A DNA stretch of 50,109 nt from Eubacteriales Family XIII. Incertae Sedis bacterium (GCA_031264295.1 JAISED010000053.1:1-50109); one strand, 5' to 3'; counted from the stretch's first letter, positions 24,288 through 33,504 are shown. A program made the numbers and translations. The notes: generated from the letters alone by a model not told the origin.

Positions 24288-24613
24288 TTTCAATCACATT
24301 ATTGTGCAGTCTCGGTATGTCCACGAGCATGCTGGTGGATGCTATGAGCGAAGTGGCCAAAAAAAGGAATATTGAGTTGGACATAGACGCGCTGCCATTC
24401 GACAAAGCGAGCGAGCGTCTGGAAAAAACCGATATACTGCTTATTGGACCGCAGGTCAAGCATCTGCTTCCAAAATTTCAAGAAAAATACAGTGGTCGCA
24501 TCCCGGTGATCGCGGTAATCGACTTCAGAGACTATGGTCTGGTTCGCGGTGAGAAGATCCTCGACGAGTCGCTGGAGCGTTTAGAAACCGCTGCAGGCGC
24601 ATCACAGCTTTAG
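24284..24613 (+). CDS. PTS lactose/cellobiose-type IIB component
   Basis: The 109-residue protein has the IIB P-loop with the phosphorylated cysteine C8 in ITLLCSLGMSTSMLV, and the typical DILLIGPQVKHLLP and PVIAVID strands. The start is a TTG overlapping the IIA stop (TTGA), preceded by GGAGGT. It transfers phosphate from IIA to the sugar bound by IIC. About 180 bp without a gene follow before IIC, with no clear terminator. Confidence 0.9.
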   Translation: MISITLLCSLGMSTSMLVDAMSEVAKKRNIELDIDALPFDKASERLEKTDILLIGPQVKHLLPKFQEKYSGRIPVIAVIDFRDYGLVRGEKILDESLERLETAAGASQL

Positions 24614-24792
24614 CCGGAAGACCGTCAGGCGCGTACACACCGCTGCACCGCGAGGCCGCATGTAAAATCTTCTGACCAGCGTTTGCGCAGCGTTCCGATC
24701 TTCTTAAACGGATCCTCGCAAAGACGCCGCTATTTTGTCATACCCTTAAACGTTATTTCTTTACACCCTAGAAATTGGAAGGAGGTAAAAAA

Positions 24793-26103
24793 GTGTCGAG
24801 TAAAGCAAATATAGAAAAGTCCAACAATAACTTTATGGAAGAAAAATTTCTGCCCGTAGCGGCGAGAATCGGCAGCCAGCGTCACCTTCTAGCCTTGCGT
24901 GACGGAATCGTCATGATCATGCCGCTGCTGATTCTCGGCGCCTTTGCGATGATCATAGCTGAATTCCCGTCGGATGCGTATCTGAACTTCATGGCCAATA
25001 CCTTCGGCGAAAACTGGGCTGCCTTTGAAGGCATAATAATGAACGCAACATATGGGATCGTCGCGCTCGTAGCCTGCTTTGGCGTCTCGTCCTCACTGGT
25101 AAAAAGCTACGATTTAGACGGCACTCCCGCCGGCATGATCGCCCTTTCAGCGTTTTTTATCGTCAACGTGATCGAAACCGCCGTGATAAACGGCGAAGAG
25201 ACCGCTGTTTGGCTTGCCGGTACATTCACAGCCGAGTATCTATTCACGGCTCTGGTTACAGCGCTGGTCGTCGGAGAGCTTTACAGACTGCTCGTTCAGA
25301 AAAAATTCGTAATCACCCTGCCGAAGTCAGTTCCTTCCGCAGTATCAAGACAGTTCACAGCCCTTCTGCCGGGTGTCGTAATCATGCTTATATTCCTGGT
25401 CGTCCACGCCATCTTCGCCATTACCCCTTGGGGCAATTTCCCGCAGTTCATGTCGGACGTCATTTCAATCCCCCTCCGGGGCTTCGGGACTTCATACGCC
25501 GGTACGCTTGTAGCGGTGCTTACGGAGCATTTCCTGTGGTCTCTGGGACTTCACGGCTCGTCCATCATCATCTTCCCGATCTTCGAGCCCATGTGGATTG
25601 TAAATCTCCAGGAAAATCTGAACGGCGCGCACCACATACTTACACAGCCCTTCTATGAGAACGGCGTATGGATCGGCGGCTCCGGAGCAACCCTCCCCGT
25701 CGTGATCTATATGCTCGTATTCGCAAAGTCAAAGCTGCTTAAGCAAATCGGCCGTATCGGCGTGGTTCCCGGACTGTTCAACATCAACGAACCGGTTACA
25801 TTCGGTCTGCCCGTCGTCCTGAACCCGTTCCTGATGATCCCGTACATAGCCACCCCTGCCATAGTCATGACTGTGCAATACATCGGCACGGCCATAGGAC
25901 TGTTCCCGTACTGCAACTACATGGTGCCCTGGACGACGCCCTTCTTGGTCAGCGGTTTTCTGATGACACAAAGCATAATGGGAGTCGTTGCGCAGATAAT
26001 ATCATTTGCTGTCGCCTTCCTGATATGGCTGCCATTCATCAGGATCTGGGACAACAGAAACTACAACATGGAGCTCTCTGATTCAAGCGAGTCGGTCGCA
26101 TAA
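24793..26103 (+). CDS. PTS lactose/cellobiose-type IIC permease
   Basis: The 436-residue membrane protein with about ten helices is the sugar channel of the PTS. Family motifs: DGIVMIMPLLILGAFAMI near the start, GLHGSSIIIFPIFEPMW, and the substrate-site motif FNINEPVTFGLPVVLNPF. I choose GTG at 24793 because AAGGAGGT ends 6 nt before it; a TTG at 24775 overlaps that ribosome site. Lactose/cellobiose IIC members take beta-linked disaccharides, including chitobiose; the exact sugar is not readable from motifs. Confidence 0.9.
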   Translation: MSSKANIEKSNNNFMEEKFLPVAARIGSQRHLLALRDGIVMIMPLLILGAFAMIIAEFPSDAYLNFMANTFGENWAAFEGIIMNATYGIVALVACFGVSSSLVKSYDLDGTPAGMIALSAFFIVNVIETAVINGEETAVWLAGTFTAEYLFTALVTALVVGELYRLLVQKKFVITLPKSVPSAVSRQFTALLPGVVIMLIFLVVHAIFAITPWGNFPQFMSDVISIPLRGFGTSYAGTLVAVLTEHFLWSLGLHGSSIIIFPIFEPMWIVNLQENLNGAHHILTQPFYENGVWIGGSGATLPVVIYMLVFAKSKLLKQIGRIGVVPGLFNINEPVTFGLPVVLNPFLMIPYIATPAIVMTVQYIGTAIGLFPYCNYMVPWTTPFLVSGFLMTQSIMGVVAQIISFAVAFLIWLPFIRIWDNRNYNMELSDSSESVA

Positions 26104-26148
26104 TTCCCGCGCACCGAGAGACGCATTGGCGCCGTGAGGAGAAGTATT

Positions 26149-26712
26149 ATGAGCAAAACATTAGGTCTGAGCTTGAAAAACTTCAAAAGCCATAAACTGA
26201 AAAGGTTGCTCGCCTTTGTGATCGATGTGCTTATTTTACTGTGCATATTTTTCATCACATATAACATCTTGGGTCTGCCTGACTATCCGGCGGTGAAGCT
26301 TGGCATGGATCATTTGAACGCCCTACAGGGCACTCCCCAGGCTCAAGCGGCGGCGGACACGGTGTTCAGAGAATTCAACTCCGTTTATTTACACTCACTG
26401 ATAATATGGTTTATTTATGAACTCGTCGTTTCTATTATACTGAAAGGCTCGACAATAGGAAAGCTTATCTGCAATATAAGAATAGTAGGCAAGAAGAGCG
26501 GCGAGTTCTCCCCTAAAACCATAATAAGACTGGCGATCCGAAGCCTAGTCAAGATGCTCTTTCTGTTCTTCCTTCAAGGCCTGCCGTTTTTGATTTCGTC
26601 GCTGTCGATATTCGCCAATCCCGAATTCAGAACCGGAGTGGATTATTTCGCGGGCACTAAGCCCGTGGACAGGCAAGCCCAGGTCAGCCCCGAAGCATGC
26701 GAGGTGCACTGA
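26149..26712 (+). CDS. RDD-family membrane protein
   Basis: The 188-residue protein has the RDD pattern: RLLAFVIDVLILLCIFFITY as first helix with Arg and Asp, a second helix (LHSLIIWFIYELVVSIILKG), STIGKLICNIRIV, and a third hydrophobic region (LVKMLFLFFLQGLPFLISS). RDD proteins have no settled function; some are linked to ion or small-molecule transport. AGGAG lies 7 nt before ATG 26149 (a GTG at 26134 precedes the ribosome site). Placement between IIC and the PRD regulator makes a role in the same uptake system likely, though I cannot say which. Confidence 0.8.
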   Translation: MSKTLGLSLKNFKSHKLKRLLAFVIDVLILLCIFFITYNILGLPDYPAVKLGMDHLNALQGTPQAQAAADTVFREFNSVYLHSLIIWFIYELVVSIILKGSTIGKLICNIRIVGKKSGEFSPKTIIRLAIRSLVKMLFLFFLQGLPFLISSLSIFANPEFRTGVDYFAGTKPVDRQAQVSPEACEVH

Positions 26713-26729
26713 CAGTTGAGGTGGTCAAA

Positions 26730-28268
26730 TTGAGTAGCGTTGAGTCAAAAGTTAAAAAGATAGCGATGGCCTTGCTCGCGAGCGACGATTTTTTGACGCT
26801 TGATTCCTTAGCGAGTAAGTGTGACACAAGCAGCCGCTCCGTCCAAAACCACATTAAAAAGCTTGAAGAGCGCATCTCCGAAAACGGCTACAATGATGTC
26901 AAAATCGTAAAGAAACCGGGGCGCGGCATAAAGTTAATAGCAGATGATCTCAGTCGAAGCGGACTGATGAAGCTCTTTTCGACTCAGGATACCTTTGAAA
27001 TCGATCGCGTAAAACGCCGTATAAAGGAGTTAAATCTTCTCCTTTTCTCGAATAGCGAATTGACGATACGCTTTCTTGCGGACTATTTTTATACCAGTCG
27101 TTCTGTCATTCTGAAAGACATGGAGTGGATAGACGCTTGGCTAAAGACCTTCAATCTTCAGCTTTTTAAGATACAGCGCATGGGCATAGGCATAGCGGGT
27201 GAAGAAACAGCGAAGCGAAACGCCATCGCGACATTCTTCGACATGTACAAGCCGAACAGACAGTTCGAGGCGGACATGCCCAACAGCAATACATCCCCTT
27301 CCAGAAGGCTGCAGGAGCAACTGGTAACAAAGCTCAAAACCCTTTACCCAAATATTGACATTGTACCCATTGTAACACTGCTGGAGGATGCTGAAAAGAA
27401 ATACGATTTCTATCTCACCGAAGAATATTTTACAACCCTAGTAACCCACCTCGTGATCGGTATTTCGCGGATCAAAGGCGGCAATGAAACCGAAGAATGC
27501 GTTCTGAAAGAACACGAATACGCCTCAGTGCTTGAAACGGCCAGATTCATCGGCGCAAGGATCGAACAAGCCTACGGTATAAGTTTCCCCTCCGAGGAAA
27601 TCGCGTATATATGCCTTCATCTGATGAGTTACGCCATACGCAACAGCATCAAAAACGCGTACTGCGGGGACGGCTCCGAGAATTTTGAATCCCTGGCCAT
27701 GAGCATTATAGAACACGTGCAGCAGCAATACGGCGGCCATTTTACCACGGACAAGCTACTTTATTTCGGTCTGCTGTATCACCTGCAAACAGCCGTGTAC
27801 AGAATCAAGAACGGCATACACATCAACCATATCGACACGCAATCCATGCCCGAGGCGGACAAGACGCTGATGGACGCCCTGCACGGAGTTGAAAAGCTTT
27901 ACGAAAGCTTCTGCGGGAACAGTGTGAAGCTTCCTCACGAAGAGCTTGAGAATTTAGCCATACATTTTAAACTGTCACAAGGGCGCGTAAAAAGGCCGCG
28001 CCGCGCGGTTTTGCTTTGCGAATCGGGCGCAATCAACGGGGAAATACTGAAAAATCAGATTCTGGAGGCAGTCGACAATATTGAAATCGTCGATATAATG
28101 AACGTCCCCTTCCAACTGGATCTGCTGCATGAGAATGAGTATGACTTCATAATCACAACTACGGATTTTCACCATAGATCCAAACCCGTAGCCCATCTCA
28201 AATATGAAGAAAGAAGTAAATACGGCAAGTTCTTATCCCATTTTGTCAAGACCCAAGTAACGCGATGA
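26730..28268 (+). CDS. PRD-containing transcriptional activator (LicR/MtlR type)
   Basis: About 512 residues. The N-terminal helix-turn-helix (LDSLASKCDTSSRSVQNHIKKL) and a second Mga-like DNA-binding region (LTIRFLADYFYTSRSVILKD) indicate a DNA-binding activator, not an RNA antiterminator. Two PRD domains follow (TTLVTHLVIGISRI with ICLHLMSY; LLYHLQTAVYRIKNG with LAIHFKLSQ), whose histidines are phosphorylated by HPr or Enzyme II. Last comes a GatB-like IIB domain (RAVLLCESGAINGEIL). Start TTG 26730 follows GAGGTGG by 5 nt; an ATG at 26697 inside the RDD gene has no ribosome site. It should sense sugar flow through this PTS and switch the operon on. Confidence 0.88.
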   Translation: MSSVESKVKKIAMALLASDDFLTLDSLASKCDTSSRSVQNHIKKLEERISENGYNDVKIVKKPGRGIKLIADDLSRSGLMKLFSTQDTFEIDRVKRRIKELNLLLFSNSELTIRFLADYFYTSRSVILKDMEWIDAWLKTFNLQLFKIQRMGIGIAGEETAKRNAIATFFDMYKPNRQFEADMPNSNTSPSRRLQEQLVTKLKTLYPNIDIVPIVTLLEDAEKKYDFYLTEEYFTTLVTHLVIGISRIKGGNETEECVLKEHEYASVLETARFIGARIEQAYGISFPSEEIAYICLHLMSYAIRNSIKNAYCGDGSENFESLAMSIIEHVQQQYGGHFTTDKLLYFGLLYHLQTAVYRIKNGIHINHIDTQSMPEADKTLMDALHGVEKLYESFCGNSVKLPHEELENLAIHFKLSQGRVKRPRRAVLLCESGAINGEILKNQILEAVDNIEIVDIMNVPFQLDLLHENEYDFIITTTDFHHRSKPVAHLKYEERSKYGKFLSHFVKTQVTR

Positions 28269-28300
28269 CCGGCAGTGATATCCGCTGCGGCCGAACAGCA

Positions 28301-28493
28301 GATCCGACGCCAGGGCGGCGCTGAGACCCGACGCCAGCGCGGCAGCGAGACCTGACGCCAGCGTGGCAGCGAGACCTGACGCCGGGGCGGCAGCGAGACC
28401 CGACGCCGGGGCGGCGGTGAGACCCTGACGCCGGGGCGGCAGCGAGACCCGACGCCGGCGCGGCGGTGAGACCTGACGCCGGCGCGGCGGTCT
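28301..28493. repeat. 24-bp GC-rich minisatellite, eight copies
   Basis: Eight near-identical units of the form GACCTGACGCCGGCGCGGCG+GTGA start at 28301, 28325, 28349, 28373, 28397, 28421 (25 bp), 28446 and 28470. They fill the gap between the PRD regulator and the small protein at 28534. No convincing gene runs through them: the 25-bp unit breaks any shared frame. Confidence 0.92.
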
Positions 28494-28533
28494 GCGCTGA
28501 GCGGCATTGATATCCGCATAAGGAGGTGATTTA

Positions 28534-28764
28534 TTGAATATTACAGTGAACCTGCCCATGAAGGGGAAAGAAATAATCGAAATTTTGACGAGCTATAATG
28601 AAAACGGTATTTCCTTCGAATTCCTCGGCAATACCGGCATGAACTACAAGCTTCGCGTTGAGGGCGCCGCGGGAAACGATGAGGCCGCCGCCCTAGTCAA
28701 ATCCCTGATCAAAGGTTCGGAATACGGCAAGGTTCTTTATTTTTCAGTCAATGTGGAGGAATGA
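28534..28764 (+). CDS. Small orphan protein of the PTS locus
   Basis: I do not recognise a family with certainty. The 76-residue soluble protein has a beta-alpha-beta pattern (MNITVNLPMKGKEIIEIL ... MNYKLRVEGAAGN ... AAALVKSLIKGSEYGKVLYF), of about HPr size but without a His in the HPr position. A perfect AAGGAGGTGA site precedes the TTG start at 28534, so it is very likely expressed. It lies between two different minisatellites and between the PRD regulator and the secreted GH2 enzyme. Confidence 0.7.
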   Translation: MNITVNLPMKGKEIIEILTSYNENGISFEFLGNTGMNYKLRVEGAAGNDEAAALVKSLIKGSEYGKVLYFSVNVEE

Positions 28765-28775
28765 CGCGAATTTAT

Positions 28776-28992
28776 GAAGCCGTGACACTGCTGAAGTCGT
28801 GACACTGCTGAAGTCGTGATACGGCCGAAGTCGTGATACGGCCAAAGTCGTGGCACTGCTGAAGTCGTGGCACTGCTGAAGTCGTGGCACTGCTGAAGTC
28901 GTGATACTGCTGAAGTCGTGATACTGCTGAAGTCGTGGCACTGCTGAAGTCGTGGCACTGCTGAAGTCGTGATACGGCCGAAGCCGCGGCAT
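28776..28992. repeat. 17-bp minisatellite, twelve copies plus a partial
   Basis: Units of GAAGTCGTGACACTGCT with variants GATACGGCC, GGCACTGCT and GATACTGCT start every 17 bp from 28776 to 28963, with a partial thirteenth to 28992. They fill the gap between the small orphan gene and the GH2 gene. Variant types occur in pairs, as expected from slippage or unequal exchange. A period of 17 is not a multiple of three, so the array is non-coding. Confidence 0.93.
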
Positions 28993-29038
28993 AACGAAAT
29001 TAATAAAACATGAACTAACTAATATGGAGGTGATAACA

Positions 29039-32000
29039 TTGTTACGAAAGATCTTAGGCATAGCTCTCAGCATTATGATGGTGGCTTCTACCCTGCCCAT
29101 GTCAGCTACGGCGCAGGTTACAGTCACAAAGGATTCATCCGCGTTTACCATGAAGCTGGCGGACTGGAAGATCGCGCCTACTGTCGGCGACGACGCGATA
29201 AGCTCTTTAAACGGCATTGTGACGGGCAGTGACGATGCCGTCGTAGCCGACCCCGCCTACAACACCGGCGCGTGGAAAGCCGCTGTCGTGCCCGGCACTG
29301 TTCTGGGCAACCTGATCGACGACGGGGTCTACGACGATCTGTTCGAGGCCGATTCCACCGGTGCGAAGAATGTGTTTTTCAACGACAATATGTCAAAAAT
29401 AGTAACAACGCCTTTCAATAATCCCTGGTGGTACAGCACAGACTTCGTGCTTCCCGCTGCGGAAAACGGGAAAAAGATCAATATAAACCTGAAGGGCATC
29501 AGCTACACCGGTGAGGTATATGTAAACGGTGAACAAGTGACGAACAAAAACCTCAATATCCTGAGTGACGACGAGCTGAAAAACGGCCCCACGGCTCTTG
29601 ATCCCACAGCGTCGATAACTGACGTCACCAACAACGCCGGAAACACAAGCAGCCTTTTCCGCTATAACGGCGCAAGCCTTGACGCATACAGCGACAAATT
29701 CGTCGGCACCATGCGCACATACGACGTCGATATAACGGACTACATAGTGGCGGACGGCGTCACCGCCAACAATATCAAGATAAAGGTTACCCGCCCCACC
29801 TACAGCACAGATTTAACCTACTACTGGGTTGACTGGAACCCCCAGCCCGCAGATACGATGATGGGACTCACAGGCGAGATAATCATAACGACCTCCGGTC
29901 AGGCGCGCCTGGACAACCCCGCGGTCACATCCAAGATCAATGATGATCTGGATAAAGCCCAGCTGAACTTTTACGTGGATGTGAGCAACACAGGCGGGGC
30001 GGCTTTAAACGCCTCATTAACCGCCGTGATCAAATCACCGTCGGGTCTTCCTGTCGCCACGATAACCAAAACGAACATATCCATAGCTCCCAATGTCTAC
30101 AACAAGGAAATCGAACTGAGCTATGAAGACTACCCGCAGCTCGAGATAGACGATCCTGAACTATGGTGGCCTTACCTGTATGGCGATCAGCCGCTTTACA
30201 CGGCGGAATACGCCCTGCAGATCAGTGGTGTGGTCAGCGATACATTGCACCACCGCTTCGGGATACGCGAGATCGGCGCCGAAGTCAATGTCTCCCCTTA
30301 CGCGAATCAAAACAGCCAAAGCATATCAAACAGCAATCTTGCGAATATGCTGCAAATATATGTGAATCACAAGCCCATTCTGCTTAAAGGCGGCGGCTAC
30401 TGCGCTTCCGATATCTTCCTGAGGCATTCCCAGTCCACCAATGAAGCCGTGGTAGATTATGTGAAGTACATGGGCATGAACATGATACGTGACGAAGGTA
30501 AATTCTTCGATAACGATCTCCTGGATCTGTTGGACGAAAACGGGATCCTGCTCATGACAGGCTGGTGCTGCTGCGACCGTTGGCAAAGCCCCGGAAGCTG
30601 GTCAAAAGCCGAGCGCTTTGTAGCGTTTGAGTCACTGTATTCCCAGATCAGGAACGCCAGAAGCCACGCATCCATGATGATATGGTTCAACGGCAGCGAC
30701 GATCCCCCCAGCATCAGCAGTACCGGCGTGAACGGCAAGAATATTGAGCAGAAGTATTTCGAAATAGAAGCGAAACTGCGCTGGTTCGACATCGGCGCTA
30801 TATGTTCCAGCGGCTCCTCCATAGTGGCCACCCTCACCAATGTAACCGGCGGAATGCACATGGACGCCTCTTACGATATTCAAACGCCGACTTGGTATTA
30901 CTATGACCGTCAAGGCATGTACGGCTTCATCTCCGAAGGCGGCGGCGGGGCGAGCATACCCGTGCTTGAGACCGTTAAACGCGTATTGCCGGAAGACAAA
31001 CTCTGGCCATACAACGCGGCGGATAACTATAATTACTGGAATTACCACAACACCCGTGGCAGCTTCTCAACCCTGAGCCAGGCGGTTACCTTTATTGACG
31101 GCAGCTACGGCGCGTCCGCCGACATCGAGGAATTCGTAGCACGCGCACAGATATACCAATACGATTCGCAGCGGGCGCAGTACGAAGCGCTGAACTATAA
31201 CCGCTACAAGAACACCTCCGGCTTTATCAACTGGATGCTCAACAACGCTTGGCCGATCTTCTTCTGGAACCAGTTCGACTACTATATGAATCCGAACGGT
31301 ACGACCTTCGGCGCCAGAAAGGGCAACGAGCCGCTCCACATCATGTACGACATGTACAGCAAGCAGATAAGCATCATAAATAACACCCTTGAAGCCTATG
31401 AGGACGTGACCGCCAGTCTGTCTATTTACGACATCAACGGCGATCTCATAAGCGAGCCGCTTGAAAAGACCTTGGATATCGTCCCCGACGGCGCTTCTGC
31501 AGCCGTAGATTATGCGAGTTCAGGGAGCAACCACCTCGGTCCGCAGATGGTCGGCTTGAAACTGAACGACGAGGGTGGTTTTGACAAATACAATATCAAT
31601 TATTATGGGAAGATCGAGGAAGCCTACGGCGTCAACACCATCTGGGACTATGACGATATTCAGGCTTCACTGATAAAGCCCACATCAGACGTGTATTTCA
31701 TCCGCCTTGAACTCAAGGACGACTCTGGTGAAGTGGTCAGTTACAACGCCTACGCCGAACCCATGCGCAACGACGTAGCAGGCGCCAGTCACACCTGGTC
31801 GCGCTCCGCCGCCTATCAAGCGCCTGACATGACGCAGCTGAATCAATTGCCTGGCGTAGAGCTTGAAACCGCGAAGGCTGCTCCAACCATTATCGCGAAC
31901 GGTAAGGTAACCGAGACCCTTGATATCACAAATCCCAGCGGCAACATCGCCTATGCGGTCGAGCTGAAGGCCTATACCGACGCGGGGAAAAGCGCGCTTG

Positions 32001-33202
32001 TAGCGCCCGTCCTTTACGAAGACAATCTCTTCACCCTGTTCCCCGGAGAAACCCGCAGGATAACGATAAGCCATAATCAGCGGGATTTAGCCGGTGAAGC
32101 CTTCATCACCGTAAACTGCTATAACAACGTAATAAGCGGCGACGGCGAACGCGCGGCGGTGAATATCTACAAAGCCATCCCCGCAGGCGGCTCCAATAAT
32201 CTGGCGAAGGGGAAGACCGTCACAGGCGGCGGAAGCTCGTCAAACGCGACCGCAGTCCCGGCGGCCGGTGAGACCGCTGCAGCGAACGGAAAGACATTCA
32301 TAGACTCGAATATGAACTCAGTCGCTACCATGTCGGCCTCAAACGGTCCCTTTGTCGTAAATCTCGGGAGCGTGCAGGATTTTGACCGCATTATGCTCCG
32401 CTGGAACGCGGCATCCGGCAACAATATGCTCAGAGGCAGACCCGACTCCATACTCATTGAAATCAGCAACGATAATGTAAATTACATCACGGCGGCAACT
32501 TATGCGAATACCTCCGGCTCTGTTATGACCAATATAATACTGCCCGAACAGGTTTCGGCGCGGTATCTGAGGATCACGCCTACCGGGTTTATCGGTCAGT
32601 CCCCGGCGGTTGGCGTAGTGGCAAACGCCTCAAGCAGCGGCGCCGGGAACCAGAACGCCTCCAACGCATTCAATCTCTCCGCCATAGAGGTGTATGCCTT
32701 CAACGACACCGCCAGCCTTAAAGTAAGCGGAAGCGGCGGAGTTATCGTCAACGGCGTGACCCATGACGCGAATGACACCGCCAATGAAAGCTTAGTCGTA
32801 GTCAAGGGCGAAACACTCGATCTCAAATTTGTGAGTGACGGAACCCTGCATCCGCTGATCTACAAGGACGGCGTAGATGTCACACCTAAGCGTGTAAGCG
32901 ACAGCCTCACTATTGCGGATGTCGACGCCGACGCTGAAGTCCTTGTCGTATTCGACGCGGTTGGAACCTACCTAAACATAAACCCGTCGACGCGTATATC
33001 GACGAAACTGAGAACCCCCTACCAGTTGAATACATCGACGGACGGAACCCAATATACATATGCATCGGCTAATCAGGGCATTGCGAGGGTCGATCAGAAC
33101 GGCCTGATCACTCCGGTTAGAGCCGGTCAGACCATAATTTCCGTACGCTCCCTAGACGGAACAGACCTTATTTCAACCGTTACGGTTATTATAACACCGT
33201 AA
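29039..33202 (+). CDS. Secreted GH2 enzyme resembling exo-beta-D-glucosaminidase
   Basis: About 1387 residues with a signal peptide (LLRKILGIALSIMMVASTLP, cut near ATA). The N-terminal jelly roll (PFNNPWWYSTDFVLP, YTGEVYVNGEQV), the Ig-like domain and the TIM barrel fit GH2. The barrel has WFNGSDDPPS with Asp (D554) where most GH2 enzymes have NE, and FISEGGGG with Glu (E633). This Asp-plus-Glu pattern is known from chitosan-degrading exo-beta-glucosaminidases of GH2. A discoidin (F5/8 type C) domain follows (NNLAKGKTVTGGGSSS, SARYLRITPTGF), and the last 80 residues are the Big_2-like module shared with two other proteins. TTG 29039 follows GGAGG by 8 nt; ATG 29024 overlaps that site. Probable role: cutting glucosamine from chitosan outside the cell. 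Confidence 0.82.
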   Translation: MLRKILGIALSIMMVASTLPMSATAQVTVTKDSSAFTMKLADWKIAPTVGDDAISSLNGIVTGSDDAVVADPAYNTGAWKAAVVPGTVLGNLIDDGVYDDLFEADSTGAKNVFFNDNMSKIVTTPFNNPWWYSTDFVLPAAENGKKININLKGISYTGEVYVNGEQVTNKNLNILSDDELKNGPTALDPTASITDVTNNAGNTSSLFRYNGASLDAYSDKFVGTMRTYDVDITDYIVADGVTANNIKIKVTRPTYSTDLTYYWVDWNPQPADTMMGLTGEIIITTSGQARLDNPAVTSKINDDLDKAQLNFYVDVSNTGGAALNASLTAVIKSPSGLPVATITKTNISIAPNVYNKEIELSYEDYPQLEIDDPELWWPYLYGDQPLYTAEYALQISGVVSDTLHHRFGIREIGAEVNVSPYANQNSQSISNSNLANMLQIYVNHKPILLKGGGYCASDIFLRHSQSTNEAVVDYVKYMGMNMIRDEGKFFDNDLLDLLDENGILLMTGWCCCDRWQSPGSWSKAERFVAFESLYSQIRNARSHASMMIWFNGSDDPPSISSTGVNGKNIEQKYFEIEAKLRWFDIGAICSSGSSIVATLTNVTGGMHMDASYDIQTPTWYYYDRQGMYGFISEGGGGASIPVLETVKRVLPEDKLWPYNAADNYNYWNYHNTRGSFSTLSQAVTFIDGSYGASADIEEFVARAQIYQYDSQRAQYEALNYNRYKNTSGFINWMLNNAWPIFFWNQFDYYMNPNGTTFGARKGNEPLHIMYDMYSKQISIINNTLEAYEDVTASLSIYDINGDLISEPLEKTLDIVPDGASAAVDYASSGSNHLGPQMVGLKLNDEGGFDKYNINYYGKIEEAYGVNTIWDYDDIQASLIKPTSDVYFIRLELKDDSGEVVSYNAYAEPMRNDVAGASHTWSRSAAYQAPDMTQLNQLPGVELETAKAAPTIIANGKVTETLDITNPSGNIAYAVELKAYTDAGKSALVAPVLYEDNLFTLFPGETRRITISHNQRDLAGEAFITVNCYNNVISGDGERAAVNIYKAIPAGGSNNLAKGKTVTGGGSSSNATAVPAAGETAAANGKTFIDSNMNSVATMSASNGPFVVNLGSVQDFDRIMLRWNAASGNNMLRGRPDSILIEISNDNVNYITAATYANTSGSVMTNIILPEQVSARYLRITPTGFIGQSPAVGVVANASSSGAGNQNASNAFNLSAIEVYAFNDTASLKVSGSGGVIVNGVTHDANDTANESLVVVKGETLDLKFVSDGTLHPLIYKDGVDVTPKRVSDSLTIADVDADAEVLVVFDAVGTYLNINPSTRISTKLRTPYQLNTSTDGTQYTYASANQGIARVDQNGLITPVRAGQTIISVRSLDGTDLISTVTVIITP

Positions 33203-33229
33203 TGAATACCGTGCTCGTGGGTACGAGGC

Positions 33230-33350
33230 GCCCGGCAGCAGCAACATCACTACTGTAAACGCAATGGCGCCCGGCGGCGGAAATCACTACTGCGACTCAG
33301 TAGCATCCGGCGGCGGAAATCACTACTGCGACGCAATGGCGCCCGGCGGC
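33230..33350. repeat. 36-bp tandem repeats after the GH2 gene
   Basis: Units beginning GCCCGGCGGC start at 33230 (39 bp, diverged), 33269, 33305 and 33341 (partial). They share GGCGGAAATCACTACTGCGA. The array lies in the 415-bp gap between the GH2 gene and the SLH gene; I see no gene in this gap. Confidence 0.85.
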
Positions 33351-33372
33351 ATATAAACGCCCGCCGGGCGCC
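33338..33372 (+). terminator. GC-rich hairpin built on the last repeat unit
   Basis: GGCGCCCGGCGG (33338-33349) pairs perfectly with CCGCCGGGCGCC (33361-33372), an 11-nt loop between. No U-run follows, so it may slow polymerase or protect the upstream mRNA end rather than terminate alone. It is the only strong hairpin downstream of the PTS/GH2 genes. Confidence 0.45.
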
Positions 33373-33504
33373 GTCTACGCCGAACGCCCGCGCAAACGCC
33401 GTCCCGCACACATCGGACGCCACCCAGTCGTCCAGTGCCGGCGGCTTCTTGAACCGACCGCTTCTTGAACCGACCGCGCCGGACGCCCCGTCCCACGCGC
33501 TATA

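Noticed and set aside
28261..28533. Minus-strand open frames rich in Arg and Pro across the 24-bp array
   Set aside because: They arise only because the 24-bp period keeps a frame open. The repeats are GC-rich and non-coding, and one 25-bp unit breaks the frame.
28776..28992. CRISPR array
   Set aside because: The units are contiguous 17-bp repeats without unique spacers, and no cas gene is present.
28737..29217. Minus-strand open frames with SRLQQCHDFS-type repeats
   Set aside because: They are the translation of the 17-bp minisatellite read through frame by frame, opposite the real start of the GH2 gene.
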